Below, one piece after another: positions 43,402 to 52,135 of a DNA stretch of 64,000 nucleotides (position 1 is the first letter of the stretch; each line of letters starts with the position of its first letter). The DNA lies in contig DDEN01000001.1 in the NCBI GenBank assembly GCA_002336115.1, forward strand, positions 108,510 to 172,509, read 5' to 3'. Both the position numbers and the translations under genes were made by a program. The notes beneath the pieces were generated by a model. That model saw only the letters and a list, made by a program, of their open reading frames with translations, searched no databases and had not been told where the DNA came from. Source of the DNA: Chitinophagaceae bacterium UBA1953. Lineage in GTDB: Bacteria; Bacteroidota; Bacteroidia; Chitinophagales; Chitinophagaceae.

Positions 43402-45882
43402 ATGCTTATGAGAATAATTCTTTTCTTTTTACTGTTAGTGTTATATGTGCAGGTAATGGCGGGCCCGGGTCCTGAGGCAGAACGATCTCTTCAGGCAAGT
43501 AAAATTTTGCTTGCTCCAAAAATTGACGGTATTTTAAATGAAGCGGTATGGCAAACAGCCCCAGTTGCCGAAAATTTTATCATCAATAGCCCAAACTACG
43601 GCAATGCATCGGCATATAAAACCAAAGTGTATGTTTTGTATGATAATTCTTCAGTTTACATTGGAGCTTACTTGTATGATGATCCGAAGCAGGTGCGTAA
43701 ACAGCTTACAGCAAGAGATGGAGAAAGCAGGCAGGATGTGGATTATTTTGCTGTTTACTTTGATACTTATAACGACGATCAGAACGGCTTTCAGTTTATT
43801 GTAACAAGCCGGAATGTGCAGAGTGATGCAAGATTAAGTCCCATTAAATCTTCTCAATTTGGTCCGCCAAGCGATTACAGTTGGGATGCTGTTTGGGAAA
43901 GCAAGGTTACCATGCAGGAAGATGGCTGGATTGTTGAAATGCGCATTCCTTACTATTCACTTCGCTTTGCAAAAAAGGAAAAACAGGACTGGGGATTGAA
44001 TTTTCAGCGTTATGTAAGGAGAGACAACGAAAGTTCTTATTGGAATAAAGTGAACCCGAATGAAAATGGATTTGTAAACCAATTTGGACGTTTAACAGGT
44101 TTAGAAAATCTTACACCACCGCTGCGGTTATCGTTTCTTCCTTATATAACTGGAGGTTACAGAACAACGCCTACTTCAAAAGGCCGCTTGAATGAGTTTT
44201 TGCGCAATGGCGGAATGGATGTGAAATATGGAGTAAATGAAAGTTTTACATTAGATATGACACTGATTCCTGACTTTGGACAGGTTGTGTCGGATAATGT
44301 GATTAACAATCTTACCCCTTATGAAGTACAGTTTTCAGAAAACAGGCCTTTTTTTACCGAGGGTACAGAAATCTTTAACAAAGGCGGATTGTTTTATTCA
44401 CGACGTGTTGGTGCAAGGCCATCCGGTTATTACGATGTGAAAAATATTGGCTCAACCGACAGTACGAAAATTGTTTCCAACCCGGGAGTTGTACAGTTGC
44501 TCAATGCAACGAAGTTTTCCGGTCGCACCAAACAAAAATTAGGTATTGGTGTGTTTAATGCAATCGGTGCTTCTATGTTTGGTGAAGTGGAAAACATTCA
44601 TACACACAAAACAGAACGTATTCAAACCGAACCATTTACCAATTATAATCTTATTGTAATAGACCAGGCATTGAGAGGACGTTCTTATGTGACACTTACC
44701 AATGCAAATGTTACAAGAAGCGGTGCAGCAAGAGATGCAAATGTTACAGGCCTCGACTTTGCGTTGTACAATAAAAACAACATGTACGCTTTGCAGGGAA
44801 AGTTTGATTACAGTAAAATAATGGGAGCTGATTCTTACGATGGATTTAAATCAACTTTCAGCTTTAGTAAAGTAAAAGGTAAAATTCAGTTTCTTGCAAC
44901 TAACAATATTGAAAGCGATCGTTACGACCCGAACGATCTTGGATATCTTGTGGCACCAAATGAGGTAACTACACTTTTAAAAGTCAGCTATAACCAGGTT
45001 ACGCCCATCAGGAATTTCAATTCATTTACTTATACATTGAGCGTTCGTCATGAAATGATGTATAAGCCTTTTGTTTTTTCAAGTTTACGCTATAGTGGAA
45101 GTGCTTTCTGGTATTTCAAAAATTTCTGGGATCTGACGATTTCTGCCGAATATCAGCCATTATGGATGAACGATTATTTTGAATTAAGAACACCGGGCAG
45201 ATTTATGAAAAAAGTTCCGTTTGCATACCTGCAGATAAACGGAAGTTCTGACAGTAGAAAAAAACTTTTCGGCCGGTTCAGGTTAGGCTTTGCAGAATCG
45301 GATGCACTTAAGAATGATCCGTATTATGTTGTTAACCCTGGCTTCAGATACAGGTTTAACGACCGCTTCAGTGCCGACCTTGACTGGAATATGCAGGATG
45401 ATTTCGGGCAGTTTGGTTATGCATATCAACGTGAGGCAAATGGCGAACCAATTGTTGGAAGAAGGAGGGTGGTGGATGTTACTACCGTCTTGAGTGGTAT
45501 TTATAATTTTACCAGTCGCATGAATCTTACTGTACGTGCAAGGCATTACTGGAATATTGTTCGTTACAGCCAGTTCTTTAATATTAAACAAGACGGATGG
45601 TGGGTTGACCGTGCATTTATTCCGGGACAAGACCAGAATTTTAATGTGTGGAATATGGATGTGTTTTATACATGGGATTTCAATTATGGCAGCCGCTTTA
45701 TACTTGGATGGAAAAACTGGCTGGCCAATGATTATCCTGTTGATGGTGTAAAGTACAGAGGCTATCTTGGAAATGCCGGCAAGGTTTTATTATCGCCTAA
45801 AGGAAATGAGTTTACTGCACGTATGATTTTCTTTATTGACTACCACAAACTGAAGCGTAAAAAAGCAGATGCAGAAAAATAA
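43402..45882 (+). CDS. DUF5916 outer-membrane protein with CBM9-like N-terminal domain
   Basis: An 826-residue exported protein with a leader ending QVMAG. Residues about 30-230 are a carbohydrate-binding family 9-like beta-sandwich: KIDGILNEAVWQTAPVAENF, VLYDNSSVYIGAYLYDD, QNGFQFIVTSRNVQSDARL, WDAVWESKV, and EMRIPYYSLRF. The remainder is DUF5916 (ENRPFFTEGTEIFNKGGLFYSRRVG) with long beta-strands ending in an aromatic C-terminus region, consistent with an outer-membrane beta-barrel. Such proteins are often encoded near sugar or oligopeptide uptake genes, but their roles are not settled. It is single and convergent with pdeM, 8 nt between stops. Confidence 0.88.
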   Translation: MLMRIILFFLLLVLYVQVMAGPGPEAERSLQASKILLAPKIDGILNEAVWQTAPVAENFIINSPNYGNASAYKTKVYVLYDNSSVYIGAYLYDDPKQVRKQLTARDGESRQDVDYFAVYFDTYNDDQNGFQFIVTSRNVQSDARLSPIKSSQFGPPSDYSWDAVWESKVTMQEDGWIVEMRIPYYSLRFAKKEKQDWGLNFQRYVRRDNESSYWNKVNPNENGFVNQFGRLTGLENLTPPLRLSFLPYITGGYRTTPTSKGRLNEFLRNGGMDVKYGVNESFTLDMTLIPDFGQVVSDNVINNLTPYEVQFSENRPFFTEGTEIFNKGGLFYSRRVGARPSGYYDVKNIGSTDSTKIVSNPGVVQLLNATKFSGRTKQKLGIGVFNAIGASMFGEVENIHTHKTERIQTEPFTNYNLIVIDQALRGRSYVTLTNANVTRSGAARDANVTGLDFALYNKNNMYALQGKFDYSKIMGADSYDGFKSTFSFSKVKGKIQFLATNNIESDRYDPNDLGYLVAPNEVTTLLKVSYNQVTPIRNFNSFTYTLSVRHEMMYKPFVFSSLRYSGSAFWYFKNFWDLTISAEYQPLWMNDYFELRTPGRFMKKVPFAYLQINGSSDSRKKLFGRFRLGFAESDALKNDPYYVVNPGFRYRFNDRFSADLDWNMQDDFGQFGYAYQREANGEPIVGRRRVVDVTTVLSGIYNFTSRMNLTVRARHYWNIVRYSQFFNIKQDGWWVDRAFIPGQDQNFNVWNMDVFYTWDFNYGSRFILGWKNWLANDYPVDGVKYRGYLGNAGKVLLSPKGNEFTARMIFFIDYHKLKRKKADAEK

Positions 45883-45890
45883 CCCTGCTG

Positions 45891-46550
45891 CTAATTTATT
45901 TCGAGAACAGTTTTATTGACGATTGCAAAAACTTTGTCTTTCTTTTTTGGTTTAACCGGGTGCAAGCCTGTAAACTTTCCAAATGCAGGAAGCACTGCAT
46001 GTGTTTCAGAAAAATAAAAACAGGGAAAGCGGAGTGATTGTTTTCCTAAACCTGAAATGCGGATACCCGGATGAATATGTCCTGAAAAGAAATAACGTTC
46101 ATCATCAGCTAAACTTTCTTCATTCATTTCATGTACAAACGAAAAATTCTGCAGGTGTAATTGTCCTTCGTGCAGTTCAATTTTATTTTTTTTGTACCAG
46201 CTGTCTTCAAGTATATCGTGGTTGCCTTTAATTAAATGGATAGGTAATGCTGAAAGATCGTTTCTCCATTTTTCAAACAGCAGCATTTCACTGTTCATGC
46301 GGCTGTGAAAAAAATCGCCAACAACCAGCAGTTGTTTTGCTTTGAAAAAAAGTACCTGTGTAATGAGCCGTTGCAGATCTTCTTTAAAAACAGTTTGCGG
46401 AATACCGATGCCTTCTTTCCTGAAGTGACCGCTTTTGCCAAAGTGAATATCCGATACAATCAATGCCTGCTCTTCTTCCCAAAACAAACAACTCTCTGGC
46501 GATAACCAGAGTGTTTGATTTTTCCATGAAAGTTTAAACGGCGAACGCAT
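45891..46550 (-). CDS. pdeM: Ligase-associated DNA-damage-response endonuclease PdeM
   Basis: A 219-residue metallophosphoesterase with the family blocks DIHFGKSGHFRKEG, VVGDFFHSR, IKGNHDI and SGHIHPGIRI, which carry the metal-binding Asp, His and Asn residues. PdeM-type enzymes cut single-stranded DNA in the ligase-associated repair set that also includes a DEAD-box helicase (Lhr family), a ligase and an exonuclease. None of these partners is in this window. The ATG at 46550 is used; an alternative function as a general phosphoesterase cannot be excluded. Confidence 0.87.
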   Translation of the reverse strand: MRSPFKLSWKNQTLWLSPESCLFWEEEQALIVSDIHFGKSGHFRKEGIGIPQTVFKEDLQRLITQVLFFKAKQLLVVGDFFHSRMNSEMLLFEKWRNDLSALPIHLIKGNHDILEDSWYKKNKIELHEGQLHLQNFSFVHEMNEESLADDERYFFSGHIHPGIRISGLGKQSLRFPCFYFSETHAVLPAFGKFTGLHPVKPKKKDKVFAIVNKTVLEIN

Positions 46551-46641
46551 GTGGCTGCAAATGTAAGATGTGCAGAAAATTATTATCCTGATTTTTTGGA
46601 ATCATGATTGTTGGTTAATTTGTTTCCTAAACCGGTTGTTT

Positions 46642-47160
46642 ATGATTGATACAAACGAAATGAAAGATCAGCTTGCTTATGAAGTTTATGAAACGGAAAC
46701 AATTCCGCAGGGATTGAATGTGTTAACCATCCTCTCATATATTGGCAGTGCATACCAGGTAGCGAAAGCTGTTTATTCTTATTTTATGACTGCAGTGCAG
46801 GTGAAGACGGATACTCCTTTTACAAAATCTGAAAACAAAAAGTTGCCTCCCGTGTTTGTTCATTTTTTTGAAGAGGTGAAAAAGATGGTACAGAAGGAAT
46901 ATGATAACCGTACGTTAATATTAATTATTTCAATAGTTGCTGCTGCGGGTTGTTTTTACGGTGCATTGCAAATGCGCAAAAGGAAAAAAGAAGGATTTGC
47001 TGTTTATGCAGTAAGTGAGCTTATTTACCCTGTTGCATTTATGCTTATTACGGGTTATGCTGTAAACAGTTTGTTTGGGGTGATTATGTTAATGGGTTTT
47101 ATTTTTCCTATTCTTTTTATTGTGTTGTACACATTTCAGCGAAAACATTTGACGTTATAA
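46642..47160 (+). CDS. Membrane protein of unknown function
   Basis: A 172-residue protein. The ATG at 46642 (MIDTNEMKDQLAYEVYETE) is preferred over a start 72 nt upstream whose extra residues look random. Hydrophobic helices lie at about residues 25-48 of this form (LNVLTILSYIGSAYQVAKAV), about 94-111, 122-136 and 143-164, so three to four transmembrane segments. A short charged loop (RKRKKEG) separates two of them. No motif was recognised. It stands alone between pdeM (divergent) and the gene-poor region. Confidence 0.72.
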   Translation: MIDTNEMKDQLAYEVYETETIPQGLNVLTILSYIGSAYQVAKAVYSYFMTAVQVKTDTPFTKSENKKLPPVFVHFFEEVKKMVQKEYDNRTLILIISIVAAAGCFYGALQMRKRKKEGFAVYAVSELIYPVAFMLITGYAVNSLFGVIMLMGFIFPILFIVLYTFQRKHLTL

Positions 47161-47438
47161 AAAGTTACAATTCGCTATATAATTTGGATTGCTGTGTGCA
47201 ATGAACAGAAGTTTATTTTGTAAGAGCTGCAACAGCATGAAAATAGTTTGTTGGTCAGGCGATCAATAAAGGTGCAGATTTTATGTGCCGCAGTTTAATT
47301 ATTGTGATATGTTACGGAGAATGATTACTCTGGTGTACGTCACTGAGGCACGTAGCAATCTATATTATTACGAAGGGAATTTAATTGGGCTATAGTTTTT
47401 CAAATGCCCGATACAATCGGGGCGGGTTTGAAAGGTAT

Positions 47439-47471
47439 CCAGTGATCCGCAAGAGACAGGCGGAACACTGG
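47439..47471. repeat. 12-bp inverted repeat with 9-nt loop
   Basis: CCAGTGATCCGC (47439-47450) pairs with GCGGAACACTGG (47460-47471) at 11 of 12 positions around AAGAGACAG. There is no U-tract, so it is not a simple terminator. It lies 19 nt before the tandem array. Confidence 0.65.
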
Positions 47472-47490
47472 TGCCAGAGAGAGATGATTA

Positions 47491-47783
47491 TTTCTTTGCT
47501 GTAGTTGGCTTTTGAACTGTTGCAGATGGTTGTTTCTTTACTGTAGTTGCTAATTTCTTCTTTGGAGATGGCTTTTTCTTTAATGTAAGCTGCCATCGCT
47601 TCAGTGTAAACGATCGTTTCTTTACTGCATCTGTTCAATTCTTTGATGCAGCAGTTTTTTCTTTGATGTAAATGCTTATTTCTTTATTGCTTGATGCTGT
47701 TTCTTTAATGTAAGTGGCTATTTCTTTAGTGTAAGTATTCGTTTCTTTAATGTAAGTATCCATTTCTTTGATGTAAGAGGCTT
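47491..47783. repeat. 14-copy, 21-bp tandem repeat array
   Basis: Fourteen units begin at or near TTTCTTT and span 293 nt; thirteen are 21 nt and one (47638-47657) is 20 nt. The plus-strand unit is about TTTCTTTAATGTAAGTxxCTA; copies toward the right end are most alike. On the minus strand the units read as heptads of the type Y-I-K-E-x-x-x with no stop codons in two frames separated by the short unit (47635-47844 and 47390-47638). There are no spacer sequences, so it is not CRISPR. It could be a decayed repeat-protein gene or a recombination-prone non-coding repeat. Confidence 0.85.
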
Positions 47784-47940
47784 CCGAACAGGGTGAAAAT
47801 GATGTTTTTAGGTTTGTTTTGGACAAAATGGCGATACTATCCAAAAAAGTGTGTAATTGGTTATAAAATAATATTACATCTGTTTGGGTAAATAATCAAA
47901 AACTGACATGCGAAGGTAGTATCTGTTTAAGTGTATAAAT

Positions 47941-48090
47941 GGTTAGGCTACGGTACAGGGCAGGGCCTGCTAACCTACCAACGCTTCGGTTGGTACTTTC
48001 AGACCGGATGACGGGCGCATAGAATTACAGAACGTACAAGCGAGCGTGGCAACAGAGGCTTAATAGCAGTACTGGCCTCTGCTACATAAT
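47941..48090. other. Structured intergenic segment, possible RNA or relic
   Basis: Three inverted-repeat elements occur in about 150 nt: GGTTAG ... CTAACC around a GC-rich loop, TACCAAC-GCTTCG-GTTGGTA, and CAGAGGC ... GCCTCTG. The segment is richer in G+C than its flanks and contains no ORF. I do not recognise a known RNA family; it could be a small RNA or the remnant of a mobile repeat. Confidence 0.4.
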
Positions 48091-48095
48091 CTGTA

Positions 48096-48128
48096 TAAAA
48101 AAAATCCCGGCACATGGCCGGGTTTTTA
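48096..48128 (-). terminator. Terminator of the minus-strand membrane-protein gene
   Basis: CCCGGC (48106-48111), loop ACATG, GCCGGG (48117-48122). On the minus strand the stem is followed by a T run (A run 48097-48104 on the plus strand), 28 nt after the gene's stop. Confidence 0.85.
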
Positions 48129-48149
48129 TTTCAGTTATTGCTGCTAATT

Positions 48150-48557
48150 CTATGCGTGCATTCTTGAAAAGATAAATGCTGCAATTAATGCCTGGAAGAA
48201 ACCATACAAGACCCAGCTCCATACAACCATTAAACTTACATCAATAGCACTGTAGGTAATGAGCAGTGAAGGAATAGTGGCAACCAATGCGTAAATAACA
48301 GCCATTTCAATTCCCTGCATCAATGAATTTCCTTTTAATAAGGATTTAAACCTGTTCCAGAACCAGGCAAGTGCAAAGGCCAATACAACCGGGTGTACAT
48401 AGTACAAAAAGTTGCGTGCCGAATCGTTAATGAAAGCGGGGCTGTAATACTCTTCGGCAATTTTTGGTAACAGAATGGGCATGACTTTTAAGGCTGCAAA
48501 CGCAAATACAAGCAATGCTGCACTGGCAACGATACCGGAGCTGATAATTTTCTTCAT
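48150..48557 (-). CDS. Four-helix membrane protein of unknown function
   Basis: A 135-residue hydrophobic protein with four predicted helices at about residues 7-30, 48-66, 80-104 and 108-129. It has a fairly ordinary topology: KKIISSGIVASAALLVFAFAAL at the start and VVWSWVLYGFFQALIAAFIF at the end. The family is not recognised; the Trp/Phe content and small size are like many conserved Bacteroidota membrane proteins. It is monocistronic with its own terminator and divergent from pta. Confidence 0.78.
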   Translation of the reverse strand: MKKIISSGIVASAALLVFAFAALKVMPILLPKIAEEYYSPAFINDSARNFLYYVHPVVLAFALAWFWNRFKSLLKGNSLMQGIEMAVIYALVATIPSLLITYSAIDVSLMVVWSWVLYGFFQALIAAFIFSRMHA

Positions 48558-48739
48558 TTGAATGGTTTTTTATAATAAGGGGGGTTAATAAAATAAATAT
48601 ACAGAAATACAAATGAAACAGCCAAGTACTGTTTCATTTTTTTTAAGGACTTTTCTTAACACCTGTATTTGTACCTGCAAGTGACTTTTTTCATTTTTTT
48701 TCCTGATTATGATTAGACAAATAAGTGGGGGCGGCCGGT

Positions 48740-48747
48740 TAACTTTG
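48740..48747 (+). promoter_or_regulatory. Possible -7 element for pta-ackA
   Basis: TAACTTTG matches TAnnTTTG and lies 20 nt upstream of the pta start; a -33 TTTG is not clearly seen at the right spacing. Confidence 0.3.
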
Positions 48748-48766
48748 CTGCTCATTATTTACTGAT

Positions 48767-50860
48767 ATGACAAAGACAATTTTTATAGCTACGGCAGAAC
48801 CTTACAGTGGTAAATCGGTTGTGGCGCTTGGTATTGTAAACATGTTGCTGGGAAAAGCACGCAAGGTTGGCTATTTTAAACCCATTATAAACAATGAGCC
48901 GAATGAGAAGAAGGATGCGGATATTGACATGATTGTGAATTATTTTGGCTTACCCATTGCTTATGATGATACGTATGCCTTTACACGCCAGAAAGCGATG
49001 CGGCAGATGGAAACAGAAAAGCGGGGCGATTTAATTGATACAGTTATAAGAAAGGTTAAGAAACTGGAAGAAACTTACGATTTTACTGTAATTGAGGGGA
49101 GTGATTTCTTAGGCGAGGGTACGGCTTTTGAATTTGAAACTAATGCCACCATTGCCAAAAACGTAAATGCCCCGGTTATATTTGTTGTTTCGGGCGAAGA
49201 AAAATCAACTGCCCAGCTTGTAAATACTGTAAGCACAGTGCTGCGCAATTTTAAATCGAGAGAGGTGCAGGTATTGGCGGTTGTGGTAAATAAAGTAAAG
49301 AAGGAAATGGTTGAGGATGTGCGTGAACTGCTGACTGCACAACTGATTAACGGTACCATTCTTTCTATTATTCCGGAAGATAAAAATCTGCAGAACCCAA
49401 CTATGAAGGAGATTACTGAACAGTTGGGAGGGCAGCTTCTTTTTGGTGAAGACCAGTTAAACAACCAGGTGGATGTGATGATTACCGGTGCCATGCACCT
49501 GCCTCATTTCCTCGATCATATAAGCGAAAATGTGCTGATTGTAACTCCCGGCGACCGTGGTGATATTATTGTTGGTGCATTGCAGGCTGGTCTTTCACGT
49601 AACTATCCCAAAATTGCAGGTATTGTGTTAACTGCAGGCATTATACCAGAAGCACCGGTTATGCGCTTGCTGGAGGGGTTACCATCGGTACTGCCAATTG
49701 TTTCTGTTAAGGACGGAACATTCCAGACAAGCGCTGAACTCGGAAATATCCGCTCAAGAATTTCGGCTGATAATACCAAGAAAGTTCAGTTAGCCATCAG
49801 CACATTTGAGAAATATGTAGATGTAAACAAGCTTGATGAAAAAATCATCACCTTCAAGCCCGAAGGTATTACGCCGCACATGTTCCAGTACCAGCTTACA
49901 AAGAGCGCCAAACGGCAAACCAAACATATTGTGTTGCCGGAAGGAAATGATGATCGTATTTTAAAAGCTGCTGCAAGGCTGGTGAACAGGGAAATTGTAG
50001 AACTGACTATTTTGGGTAAACCTGCTGAAGTAAAAGCTTCGTTCAAAAGGCTGGGATTGACGGTTGACTTTAACCGCATTCATATTATTGATCCGCTTAC
50101 TTCGGAGCAATACACTGATTATGTAAACACATTGTTTGAACTGCGCAAGAGTAAAAATATTACAATTGAAATGGCCCGTGACCTGATGACGGATGTATCT
50201 TACTTTGGTACCATGATGGTTTATAAGGGGCATGCAGACGGGATGGTTTCTGGTGCAGTACATACAACGCAACATACCATTCGTCCGGCATTACAGTTTG
50301 TAAAAACAAAGCCAGGCATTTCCATTGTTTCATCTGTATTCTTTATGTGCCTGCCCGATCGTGTATCAGTGTTTGGTGATTGCGCAGTAAATCCTGATCC
50401 TACTGCGGAACAACTTGCTGAAATAGCAATTTCATCGGCTGAAAGCAGTATTGCTTTTGGCATTGAACCAAGAATAGCTATGCTGTCATATTCTTCGGGT
50501 TCATCAGGCGAAGGTGCTGATGTGGATAAGGTGAGAAAGGCAACGGAAATTGTAAAACAAAAACGTCCTGATCTCAAAGTGGAAGGGCCAATTCAGTATG
50601 ATGCGGCTGTTGATCCGGTTGTTGGTAAACAAAAAATGCCGGGATCGGAAGTGGCAGGGCAGGCAAGTGTACTTATCTTCCCCGATCTGAATACAGGTAA
50701 CAACACCTACAAAGCTGTACAACGTGAAACAGGTGCGTTGGCAATTGGACCAATGCTGCAGGGGTTGAATAAGCCAATCAACGATCTCAGCAGGGGATGT
50801 ACAGTAGATGATATTTTTAATACAGTTATTATTACAGCAATACAGGCACAGGAAAAATAA
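48767..50860 (+). CDS. pta: Phosphate acetyltransferase
   Basis: Interconverts acetyl-CoA and acetyl phosphate. The 697-residue long form has an N-terminal P-loop domain related to cobyrinic acid synthases (TAEPYSGKSVVALGI, residues about 1-210), a central DRTGG domain (about 215-320), and a C-terminal PTA catalytic domain (about 370-690, with LPEGNDDRILKAA and MLSYSSGSSGEG). All three domains are intact. It is followed at 12 nt by ackA, forming the classical acetate operon. The pathway yields ATP from acetyl-CoA with acetate as product, or works backward to assimilate acetate. Confidence 0.96.
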   Translation: MTKTIFIATAEPYSGKSVVALGIVNMLLGKARKVGYFKPIINNEPNEKKDADIDMIVNYFGLPIAYDDTYAFTRQKAMRQMETEKRGDLIDTVIRKVKKLEETYDFTVIEGSDFLGEGTAFEFETNATIAKNVNAPVIFVVSGEEKSTAQLVNTVSTVLRNFKSREVQVLAVVVNKVKKEMVEDVRELLTAQLINGTILSIIPEDKNLQNPTMKEITEQLGGQLLFGEDQLNNQVDVMITGAMHLPHFLDHISENVLIVTPGDRGDIIVGALQAGLSRNYPKIAGIVLTAGIIPEAPVMRLLEGLPSVLPIVSVKDGTFQTSAELGNIRSRISADNTKKVQLAISTFEKYVDVNKLDEKIITFKPEGITPHMFQYQLTKSAKRQTKHIVLPEGNDDRILKAAARLVNREIVELTILGKPAEVKASFKRLGLTVDFNRIHIIDPLTSEQYTDYVNTLFELRKSKNITIEMARDLMTDVSYFGTMMVYKGHADGMVSGAVHTTQHTIRPALQFVKTKPGISIVSSVFFMCLPDRVSVFGDCAVNPDPTAEQLAEIAISSAESSIAFGIEPRIAMLSYSSGSSGEGADVDKVRKATEIVKQKRPDLKVEGPIQYDAAVDPVVGKQKMPGSEVAGQASVLIFPDLNTGNNTYKAVQRETGALAIGPMLQGLNKPINDLSRGCTVDDIFNTVIITAIQAQEK

Positions 50861-50872
50861 ATTATTACAGGC

Positions 50873-52072
50873 ATGAATATATTAGTTATTAATTCCGGAA
50901 GCAGCTCAGTAAAATACCAGATGATTAAAATGCCGGAAGCCCAGGTTATTTGCACGGGTCTTGTTGACAGAATTGGATTAGGCAACTCAAACATTGTTTA
51001 TAAAACCTATAAAAACAACGTTGAGTTTGTAAAAAAGGAAACAATGGAAATTGTTGACCACGAAGCGGGCCTGCATGAAGTTGCAAGATTAATAACAGAC
51101 AAGGAGATTGGTGTAATCAATGATCCTTCAGAAATATCTGCTGTGGGGCACCGTGTGCTGCATGGAGGCGATGTGTTTACTGCAACTACAGTAGTAAACG
51201 ATTCTGTGAAAGAGCAAATAAAAAAACTGTTTCCACTTGGCCCGCTGCATCTGCCTGCAAACTATACCGGTATTATTGTGGCAGAAAAGATTTTTACAAA
51301 TGCAACTCAGATAGCTGTTTTTGATACGGCTTTTCATCAAACAATGCCTGCAAAGGCATACCGGTTTGCTATTCCCAATGAATTTTATGAATCGCACAGT
51401 ATAAGAGTTTATGGTTTTCATGGAACGAGTCATAAATATGTTGCAGCAAAAGCAGTGGAATATTTAAATAAGCCTCAGTCGAAAGTTGTGACAGTTCATC
51501 TTGGTAATGGTTGCAGCATGGCTGCGGTAGCTGATGGAAAATGTATTGATACTTCAATGGGGCTTGGTCCTGTTGACGGGCTTATAATGGGAACAAGATC
51601 GGGTGATATTGACCCTACTGTTATTTTCCATTTGGTAAATCAATTGGGTTTTGATTTAAAGGAAGTGGATAATATCCTTAACAAAAAAAGCGGCATGCTG
51701 GGCTTAACAGGCTACAGTGATATGCGTGATATTATTTCGTTGTATGAAAAAGGGGATAAGAATGCTGAATTGGCTTTAGACATGTATGCTTACCGTATAA
51801 AAAAATATATTGGCGCTTATGCGGCTGCATTAAATGGTCTTGATGCGGTTGTACTTACAGGCGGTGTAGGAGAAAATGCAACGGATATTCGCAAACGTGT
51901 AAGTGCTGGCATGCAGTTTCTTGGTATTCATTTAGACGAGACAAAGAATGAAATCCGTTCTTCAGAAATAAGAGAAATCAATACTCCTGAATCACCGGTT
52001 AAAATTCTTGTGATCCCAACAAATGAGGAACTGGAAATTGTACAGCAGTGTTATGGCTTGCTGAACAGTTAA
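50873..52072 (+). CDS. ackA: Acetate kinase
   Basis: Converts acetyl phosphate and ADP to acetate and ATP. The 399-residue protein has the ASKHA-superfamily signatures MNILVINSGSSSVKYQ, HRVLHGGD, FDTAFHQTMP, GTSHKYVA, HLGNGCSMAAV, DTSMGLGPVDGLIMGTRSGD and LTGGVGENA. It is the second gene of the pta-ackA operon and ends at a strong terminator. The starting ATG at 50873 gives the expected N-terminus directly at the beta-strand. Confidence 0.97.
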   Translation: MNILVINSGSSSVKYQMIKMPEAQVICTGLVDRIGLGNSNIVYKTYKNNVEFVKKETMEIVDHEAGLHEVARLITDKEIGVINDPSEISAVGHRVLHGGDVFTATTVVNDSVKEQIKKLFPLGPLHLPANYTGIIVAEKIFTNATQIAVFDTAFHQTMPAKAYRFAIPNEFYESHSIRVYGFHGTSHKYVAAKAVEYLNKPQSKVVTVHLGNGCSMAAVADGKCIDTSMGLGPVDGLIMGTRSGDIDPTVIFHLVNQLGFDLKEVDNILNKKSGMLGLTGYSDMRDIISLYEKGDKNAELALDMYAYRIKKYIGAYAAALNGLDAVVLTGGVGENATDIRKRVSAGMQFLGIHLDETKNEIRSSEIREINTPESPVKILVIPTNEELEIVQQCYGLLNS

Positions 52073-52094
52073 TTTCAGATATACTTTGAAGAAT

Positions 52095-52135
52095 AAACCC
52101 TGAAGGTTTTCAAAAAACCTTCAGGGTTTTTGTTT
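52095..52135 (+). terminator. Terminator of the pta-ackA operon
   Basis: A 15-bp stem AAACCCTGAAGGTTT / AAACCTTCAGGGTTT (52095-52109 and 52115-52129) with a TCAAA loop is followed by TTTGTTTTT. It may also serve the convergent CPBP gene. Confidence 0.93.

Larger units (their letters stand above)
47161..48149. other. Gene-poor kilobase between two membrane-protein genes
   Basis: No convincing gene is present in these 989 nt. From left to right it holds an unstructured AT-rich stretch, a hairpin (47439-47471), a 14-unit tandem array (47491-47783), and a GC-richer structured segment (47941-48090) just before the terminator of the following minus-strand gene. The minus-strand ORFs inside the array only reflect its repeat. 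Confidence 0.75.

Noticed and set aside
47491..47783. CRISPR array
   Set aside because: Units are contiguous at 21 bp with no spacers, and no cas gene is in the window.
47390..47844. Minus-strand ORFs of 69 and 82 residues over the tandem array
   Set aside because: Their continuity follows from a 21-bp repeat lacking stops; starts are TTG/ATG of no support and the second frame is offset by one base. Kept as a repeat rather than genes.
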